The position numbers and the translations under genes were made by a program. A stretch of DNA of 55,506 nucleotides from Magnetococcales bacterium (GTDB lineage: Bacteria > Pseudomonadota > Magnetococcia > Magnetococcales > JADFYX01), in the NCBI GenBank assembly GCA_015232405.1, contig JADFZS010000015.1, forward strand, positions 1 to 55,506, written 5' to 3'. Numbering within the stretch: position 1 is the first letter of the stretch; each line of letters opens with the position of its first letter. The notes below the pieces were generated by a model, which was not told the origin of the DNA, ran no database searches, and saw nothing but the letters and a program-made list of their open reading frames with translations. Of the stretch, positions 51,201 through 55,506 are shown piece after piece.

Positions 51201-52910
51201 ATGAAAATCCTGATTGTTGATGATGACCGGATAAACAGCGCTATACTTACTCGTCTCCTGGGTAGAGAAGGACATCCCGTAGTAATCGCCCATAATGGCG
51301 AAGACGGAGTAGAAAAATTCATGCAAGAGCAACCTGATTTGGTCTTGATGGATATCCGTATGCCCAGGATGGACGGCTATGACGCTGCACGCAAAATCAA
51401 GGAATCTGCATCCGATCGCTTTGTACCCATCATTTTTCTTACTGCAGTCACTGATGAAGAGGGTTTGGCCCAGTGTATTGATGCTGGGGGTGACGATTTT
51501 TTAACTAAACCTTTTAACCGTACAATTCTCCAAGCAAAAATTGAGGCAATGGAGCGAATCCGCAAGCTCCATACCGAACTTCACTTAAAAAAAGATCAAC
51601 TGGAACAGCACCAAGATCAGTTACAGCAAGAATTGGAGGTGGGAAAACATCTTTTTTCCAATATTGTACGTGCTGGCAACCTTCTTGATGCTCCCTGCTT
51701 AAAACAGTGGACCTCTCCCCTCGCCCAGTTTAATGGTGATCTTTTGATGGCCTGTTACAACCCTGCTGGGGGACTGCATATCATGTTGGGAGATTTTACC
51801 GGACATGGACTTTCAGCAGCGGTTGGTGCACTGCCAATATCAGAGATCTTCTATGATCTGACCGCCCAAGGTTTTTCTATTGGAGATCTGGTTGAGAAAA
51901 TGAATGCCAAACTCCTGACGGTAATGCCCACCAGGATGTTTTGTGCAGCATGTCTCATTGAAGTGGATTTTCGCCAAAAAAGCATGATTATCTGGAATGG
52001 AGGATTACCCGACCTCTGCCTTATTGATAATAGAGGAAAGCTGGCACAAACCATCCCTTCTGACCACCTCCCCCTGGGCATCACACCGATGACCCGTGAC
52101 GACCGCAAGGTTCGTATATTCGAGATTCAGACCGACCATAGACTTTTTCTTCACTCAGATGGTTTAACAGAGGCCATAAACCCTGCTGATGAAATGTTTG
52201 GTATGGCAAGGTTAGAGAATTTCTTTGATGGAAGCACCCCTCCAGACCAACTTTTTGATACCATAATGATGGGTTTGAAGGATTTTCGTGGGGTAGCAGA
52301 TCAGACTGATGACATAAGCATACTTGAGATCGATTTTAGCAGACCCAACAAGACCTGGGAGGAGGACTCCCCGCAAAAATCAACAAAAACCATCCCCCCT
52401 GCTGTTTGGGATATTTCCTTTTTGTTCAGTGCCGAAACCCTCAAGCATGTCGACCCTCTACCGACAATAATCAACTCACTCATGAGTCTGCAAGCTCCAC
52501 TGGGTCATAGAGAGAAGGTATACACAATACTTGCGGAACTGTTCTCCAATGCCCTGGATCATGGCTTATTGAACTTGGATACAAAAACCAAAAAGTCCCC
52601 AGAGGGGTTTATTCTATATTATGCCCAACGAGAAGAGAGGCTTGCCGCTTTACAAGATGGTAATATCAGCCTGAAACTCTCCCATGTTCCGCTGATATCG
52701 GAAGATGACAATAAATTTGGTGGGGATATTTTAATCTGCATAGAAGATAGCGGTCCAGGATTTGACCATGCCAATGTCCGTTCAATTTTGGAAGGTAACA
52801 TGGCCCATGGTGGTCGTGGTATTGCACTGGTCAGATCAATGTGTAAATCACTGACCTACAACGAAGCTGGCAACACAGCCACAGCCATCTATAGTTGGAC
52901 CTACAACTAG
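51201..52910 (+). CDS. REC-PP2C-HATPase partner-switch regulator (HsbR-like)
   Basis: A 569-residue three-domain response regulator. The REC domain (1-120) has D7/D8, phosphoacceptor D51 in LVLMDIRMPRMDG, and the FLTKPF lysine. A coiled coil (about 120-155) links to a PP2C/SpoIIE phosphatase (about 165-375) with FNGDLLMACYNPAGGLHIML, GDFTGHG and the metal motif DQTDDISIL. A GHKL ATPase domain (about 415-569) shows the N-box ELFSNALDHG and the G-box GPGF and GGRGIALV, as in RsbW-type serine kinases. One protein could therefore both phosphorylate and dephosphorylate the STAS partner upstream, as known for Pseudomonas HsbR with HsbA. Input histidine kinase not in the window. Confidence 0.9.
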   Translation: MKILIVDDDRINSAILTRLLGREGHPVVIAHNGEDGVEKFMQEQPDLVLMDIRMPRMDGYDAARKIKESASDRFVPIIFLTAVTDEEGLAQCIDAGGDDFLTKPFNRTILQAKIEAMERIRKLHTELHLKKDQLEQHQDQLQQELEVGKHLFSNIVRAGNLLDAPCLKQWTSPLAQFNGDLLMACYNPAGGLHIMLGDFTGHGLSAAVGALPISEIFYDLTAQGFSIGDLVEKMNAKLLTVMPTRMFCAACLIEVDFRQKSMIIWNGGLPDLCLIDNRGKLAQTIPSDHLPLGITPMTRDDRKVRIFEIQTDHRLFLHSDGLTEAINPADEMFGMARLENFFDGSTPPDQLFDTIMMGLKDFRGVADQTDDISILEIDFSRPNKTWEEDSPQKSTKTIPPAVWDISFLFSAETLKHVDPLPTIINSLMSLQAPLGHREKVYTILAELFSNALDHGLLNLDTKTKKSPEGFILYYAQREERLAALQDGNISLKLSHVPLISEDDNKFGGDILICIEDSGPGFDHANVRSILEGNMAHGGRGIALVRSMCKSLTYNEAGNTATAIYSWTYN

Positions 52911-52912
52911 CC

Positions 52913-53038
52913 TTTAACCTAGAAACGGCAAAACCAGACAAACTTTCAACCTAAATCAGACAGTTGTTGGAGCCTCCTTGCAACGCAACAACTGTCTGAT
53001 CCAGTCCGCAAAATTCTTAACTTGTGGACTAGGTTAAA
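52913..53038 (+). repeat. Nested inverted repeats after the regulator gene
   Basis: Three stems lie in 126 bp. TTTAACCTAG (52913-52922) pairs with CTAGGTTAAA (53029-53038). Inside is a perfect 15-bp stem, 52955-52969 with 52986-53000 (ATCAGACAGTTGTTG and its complement) around a 16-nt loop. A third stem, 53003-53011 with 53022-53030, has nine pairs including one wobble and shares two bases with the outer stem. This could be a 3' UTR structure or a small RNA. Confidence 0.65.
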
Positions 53039-53058
53039 AGATAGAACTGTTTGGAATT

Positions 53059-53100
53059 AGGGCTGAACCTAATACCTTGGCTCAGCCCTGATTGCTTTTT
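53059..53100. terminator. Hairpin and T-tract at convergent gene ends
   Basis: AGGGCTGA (53059-53066) pairs with TCAGCCCT (53082-53089), followed after six bases by TTTTT (53096-53100). On the plus strand this fits a weak intrinsic terminator for the regulator gene; it lies against the end of flaG on the other strand. Confidence 0.5.
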
Positions 53101-53473
53101 AAGCAGTAGCTTTAACGAGAATACCTTCTAAATCTCTCATCTGCTTGACCAAGTCCATCATCCGTTCCCCTGGAATCTGACGAATCACGTTGTCGGTATC
53201 CTTATCTACAACCCGAACAATAACCTGCTTCATATCGCGATCCATACTCAGTCTGAGTGATTTAAACCCTGAAAGTGATTGGGTAATCTCCTCAGCCAAA
53301 CTTTTCAACCCTTTGGTACTGGAGTTATCCACCGCCTCATGGGGTTTAGTTGATGCTGTTTCAAACAGTTTGCTAGCTAGAAGAGCTGGGTTGGAAAAGC
53401 TCTTTGCTGCAAGAGCTTTTCCATCAACTTTTTCTACTTTTCCATCTGAAATCATCTCATTCATGTTATCCAT
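53099..53473 (-). CDS. flaG: FlaG family flagellar protein
   Basis: A 124-residue protein with the FlaG layout: a variable N-terminal half and a conserved end, LRLSMDRDMKQVIVRVVDKD followed by TDNVIRQIPGERMMDLVKQM. FlaG affects flagellar filament length in known polar flagellates. It lies 83 bp downstream of a flagellin gene on the same strand, with AAGGA upstream of ATG at 53473. Confidence 0.9.
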   Translation of the reverse strand: MDNMNEMISDGKVEKVDGKALAAKSFSNPALLASKLFETASTKPHEAVDNSSTKGLKSLAEEITQSLSGFKSLRLSMDRDMKQVIVRVVDKDTDNVIRQIPGERMMDLVKQMRDLEGILVKATA

Positions 53474-53556
53474 GACACCATCCTTCTAATCTGAGCAAAG
53501 CTCAAAATTAATCAGTAAATTAGAGGTTTCACGCCTAAGCAACTGACCTAAAACCG

Positions 53557-54384
53557 CTATCTCAGTAATGTTAAAGCAATCTGAGGCTGTTGATTTGCCT
53601 GGGCCAGAATTGCTGTACTAGCCTGTTGCAAAATAGAGGCTCTAGTTAAATTAGAAGTCTCATTTGCAATATCAGCATCCATGATCCGAGATCTTGCTGC
53701 TGATGTGTTCTCCACAATATTGCTCAAGTTTGCAATAAGTGATTCAAAACGGTTTTGATAAGCACCAAGCTTAGCGCGAATATCAGAAACCGAATCCAAG
53801 GCAACATCGATCTGATTAAGAGCGGTACTTGCCTTAGCCTGCGTGCTAACAGTCGTTGTAGCAACACTGAGAGCTACACCACCTGCTGATCCAACACTAA
53901 TTGCGAGAGTCTCAGTAGCATTTGCTCCTACTTGGAAAGTCGCACTGGTCCCTGCTGCAAGCCGACCATCAATTAGAGTCACGCCATTAAACTTTGTGGT
54001 AGTTGAAATACGCTGAATCTCACTCCTTAACTGCAGAACTTCCAAGTTAAGAGATGTGCGATCTGTCGTACCCAAGGTACCATTTGCAGCCTGAACTGCC
54101 AGCTCACGCATACGCTGCAAAGCATTAGTGGTTTCATCCAACGCTCCCTCAGCAACCTGAACCATGGAAACCGCATCATTGGTGTTGCGAATTGCCATGT
54201 TCATACCACGAATTTGTGCTGTCATCCGAGTTGATATTGCCAACCCGGCTGCATCATCTCTAGACCCATTAACCCGTAGCCCTGATGATAGCCTCTCAAA
54301 AGTTTTATTTAGGCTATTGCTAGAAGAAGATAACTTCCTGGTAGCATTTAGTGCTGCAATATTTGTGTTAATCGAAAAAGCCAT
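53557..54384 (-). CDS. fliC: Flagellin (copy 1)
   Basis: A 275-residue flagellin with intact D0/D1 ends: [20 protein letters not shown], then [20 protein letters not shown] and [20 protein letters not shown] at the start, and [20 protein letters not shown] and [16 protein letters not shown] at the end. The central variable part is short, so the outer D2/D3 domains are largely missing. It is closely similar to the neighbour at 54623. GGAGGA site before ATG at 54384, with a 9-bp hairpin just upstream. Ser/Thr-rich centre offers O-glycosylation sites. Export is by the flagellar type III route, without a signal peptide. Confidence 0.97.
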   Translation of the reverse strand: MAFSINTNIAALNATRKLSSSSNSLNKTFERLSSGLRVNGSRDDAAGLAISTRMTAQIRGMNMAIRNTNDAVSMVQVAEGALDETTNALQRMRELAVQAANGTLGTTDRTSLNLEVLQLRSEIQRISTTTKFNGVTLIDGRLAAGTSATFQVGANATETLAISVGSAGGVALSVATTTVSTQAKASTALNQIDVALDSVSDIRAKLGAYQNRFESLIANLSNIVENTSAARSRIMDADIANETSNLTRASILQQASTAILAQANQQPQIALTLLR

Positions 54385-54403
54385 ATTTTCATCCTCCAGG
54401 ATA

Positions 54404-54425
54404 TATGGATATCCACATATCCATA
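54404..54425 (-). promoter_or_regulatory. 5'-leader hairpin of flagellin copy 1
   Basis: TATGGATAT-CCAC-ATATCCATA is a perfect 9-bp stem with a 4-nt loop, lying just upstream of the GGAGGA ribosome site of the 54384 start. It probably stabilises the flagellin mRNA or tunes translation. The neighbouring flagellin has the same arrangement with different bases. Confidence 0.6.
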
Positions 54426-54622
54426 ATATTAATTAGCCTTCCCTGGTTTGGAGGTGGATCGTTCGCTATTTCGGGCCGACCCAACCCTTTTTGTTTTAAC
54501 TTCTTGCCAAACTCCTTTTTAGTTGTGCTGAACATATCCATATTCCGCATTAGTTAATTTATTATTTATAATCTATATATATTCAACTACCCAAATACAT
54601 GGGTAAGATTATTTTAAAACCC

Positions 54623-55444
54623 TTAACCCAATAGCTGTAGCGCAATCTGTGGCTGCTGATTGGCTTGAGCCAAAATCGCAGTACTAGCTTGCTGCATAAT
54701 GGCAGCTCTGGTCAGGTTTGAAGTCTCTTGAGCTATATCAGCATCCATAATGCGGGATCTTGCTGATGTAGTGTTCTCAACAATATTGCTCAGATTAGCC
54801 ATGAGTGACTCAAAACGGTTTTGATATGCACCCAAGTTTGCTCGAATATCAGAAACTGAATCCAAAGCAACATCAATCTGATTAAGTGCAGTACTTGCTT
54901 TTGCAGCGGTACTGACAGTTGTTGTGGCAACACTTAAGGCTACACCACCAGCTGAACCAACACTAACTATCAAGCTTTCAGTTGTATTGGCACCAACTTG
55001 GAAAGTAATACCAGCAGCTTGGTCACCATTAATCAACGACTTACCATTAAATTTGGTAGTGGTTGAAATCCTCTGAATCTCACTACGCAACTGAAGAACT
55101 TCCAGGTTAAGTGAGGTTCTGTCTGAGGTACTCATAGTACCGTTAGCAGCCTGTACAGCAAGTTCACGCATCCGTTGCAGCGCATTGGTGGTTTCACTTA
55201 GAGCGCCTTCAGCTACCTGTACCAATGAAACAGCGTCATTGGAGTTACGAATAGCCATGCTCATACCACGGATTTGTGCTGTCATACGGGTAGATATAGC
55301 CAAACCAGCTGCATCATCCCTTGCACCATTAACCCGCAAACCGCTTGAAAGCCTCTCAAACGTTCTGCCCAGGCTGCTAGTTGAACTTGCTAGCTTCCGT
55401 GTAGCATTGATGGAAGCCATATTTGTGTTTATTGAAAGAGCCAT
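54623..55444 (-). CDS. fliC: Flagellin (copy 2)
   Basis: A 273-residue flagellin. It begins MALSINTNMASINATRKLAS and ends [16 protein letters not shown], with the same short central region as copy 1; differences cluster in residues 130-190 (for example NGKSLINGDQAAGITFQ). An in-frame extension to 55501 exists, but ATG at 55444 has GGAGGA ten bases upstream and matches the flagellin N-terminus. A 238-bp spacer separates the two flagellins, so they may be separately transcribed. Tandem flagellins of this size are usual where several filaments or a multi-flagellin filament are built. Confidence 0.97.
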   Translation of the reverse strand: MALSINTNMASINATRKLASSTSSLGRTFERLSSGLRVNGARDDAAGLAISTRMTAQIRGMSMAIRNSNDAVSLVQVAEGALSETTNALQRMRELAVQAANGTMSTSDRTSLNLEVLQLRSEIQRISTTTKFNGKSLINGDQAAGITFQVGANTTESLIVSVGSAGGVALSVATTTVSTAAKASTALNQIDVALDSVSDIRANLGAYQNRFESLMANLSNIVENTTSARSRIMDADIAQETSNLTRAAIMQQASTAILAQANQQPQIALQLLG

Positions 55445-55461
55445 CTTTTTTTCCTCCGGTA

Positions 55462-55485
55462 TTATAAACATCAAAGTGTTTATAA
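55462..55485 (-). promoter_or_regulatory. 5'-leader hairpin of flagellin copy 2
   Basis: TTATAAACA and TGTTTATAA are perfect 9-bp arms around a 6-nt loop, ending six bases before the GGAGGA site of the 55444 start. Same stem length and position as in copy 1, with unrelated sequence. Confidence 0.6.
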
Positions 55486-55506
55486 ATATTACAATTACCA
55501 TCCCTG

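Noticed and set aside
54426..54622. Sigma-28 or sigma-54 promoter upstream of flagellin copy 1
   Set aside because: Only partial matches (CCCGAAAT; GG-N9-GC instead of N10); not good enough to call.
1..55506. tRNA, rRNA, transposase or prophage genes
   Set aside because: I looked for cloverleaf arms, conserved rRNA blocks and transposase or integrase motifs and saw none.

Overview
The window is about 55.5 kb of AT-rich bacterial chromosome carrying polar- or bundle-type flagellar genes, hopanoid genes, nonulosonate (sialic-acid-like) sugar genes and many TPR-repeat transferases. Hopanoid-type squalene synthesis (HpnC/HpnD), the fliL-M-N-O-P order, short flagellins of about 270 residues and an HsbR/HsbA-like partner switch all point to a proteobacterium. 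The many TPR-glycosyltransferase paralogues and tandem short flagellins would suit a magnetotactic-coccus-like or other deep-branching alphaproteobacterial lineage. That placement is inference only: there is no rRNA gene or other decisive marker. I saw no tRNA, rRNA, CRISPR array, insertion sequence or prophage.

Layout. 1-1.3 kb: end of a hopanoid operon (hpnC partial, hpnD). 1.5-5.7 kb: two paralogous TPR proteins with a GT9-like C-terminal domain. 6.1-9.6 kb: an operon of a GT2/cytidylyltransferase-like fusion, a radical SAM/SPASM enzyme and a NeuB-family synthase. 9.7-11.2 kb (minus): a PIG-L deacetylase and a methyltransferase. 11.6-17.6 kb: a tight six-gene sugar operon (spsF-like, neuA, neuB, GalE-like epimerase, UDP-sulfoquinovose synthase-like, CapD/LegB-like 4,6-dehydratase). 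17.6-22.6 kb (minus): TPR-sulfotransferase and a large PAS-GGDEF-EAL protein. 23-27 kb: small unknown proteins, a MORN-repeat lipoprotein and a B12-type radical SAM protein. 27.5-35.9 kb: three TPR-GT41 (OGT/SPINDLY-like) proteins and a TPR-sulfotransferase. 35.9-39.3 kb (minus): an SGNH-like/MBOAT O-acyltransferase pair and a DUF1778/GNAT toxin-antitoxin pair. 39.4-48.6 kb (minus): TPR-sulfotransferase, fliP, fliO, fliN, fliM, fliL, flgE, flgD, fliK. 48.8-55.5 kb: a nitronate monooxygenase/FabK-like enzyme, an unknown small protein, a STAS protein with a REC-PP2C-HATPase regulator, flaG and two flagellins.

How it fits together (inference). Sugar-nucleotide enzymes would make CMP-activated nonulosonic acids and probably UDP-sulfoquinovose. 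The TPR-GT41, TPR-GT9-like and TPR-sulfotransferase proteins would transfer or decorate these on protein acceptors. Their position beside flagellin and hook genes makes flagellar glycoprotein modification the most economical reading. The most distinctive points are a UDP-sulfoquinovose synthase inside a nonulosonate operon, eight TPR-transferase paralogues of three catalytic types, a TPR-sulfotransferase directly behind fliP where fliQ is usually found, a GT2 fused to a cytidylyltransferase-like domain that has lost its usual CTP-binding loop, and a two-gene micro-operon behind phased A-tracts. Each of the two flagellin mRNAs has a different-sequence but same-shape hairpin just upstream of its ribosome binding site.
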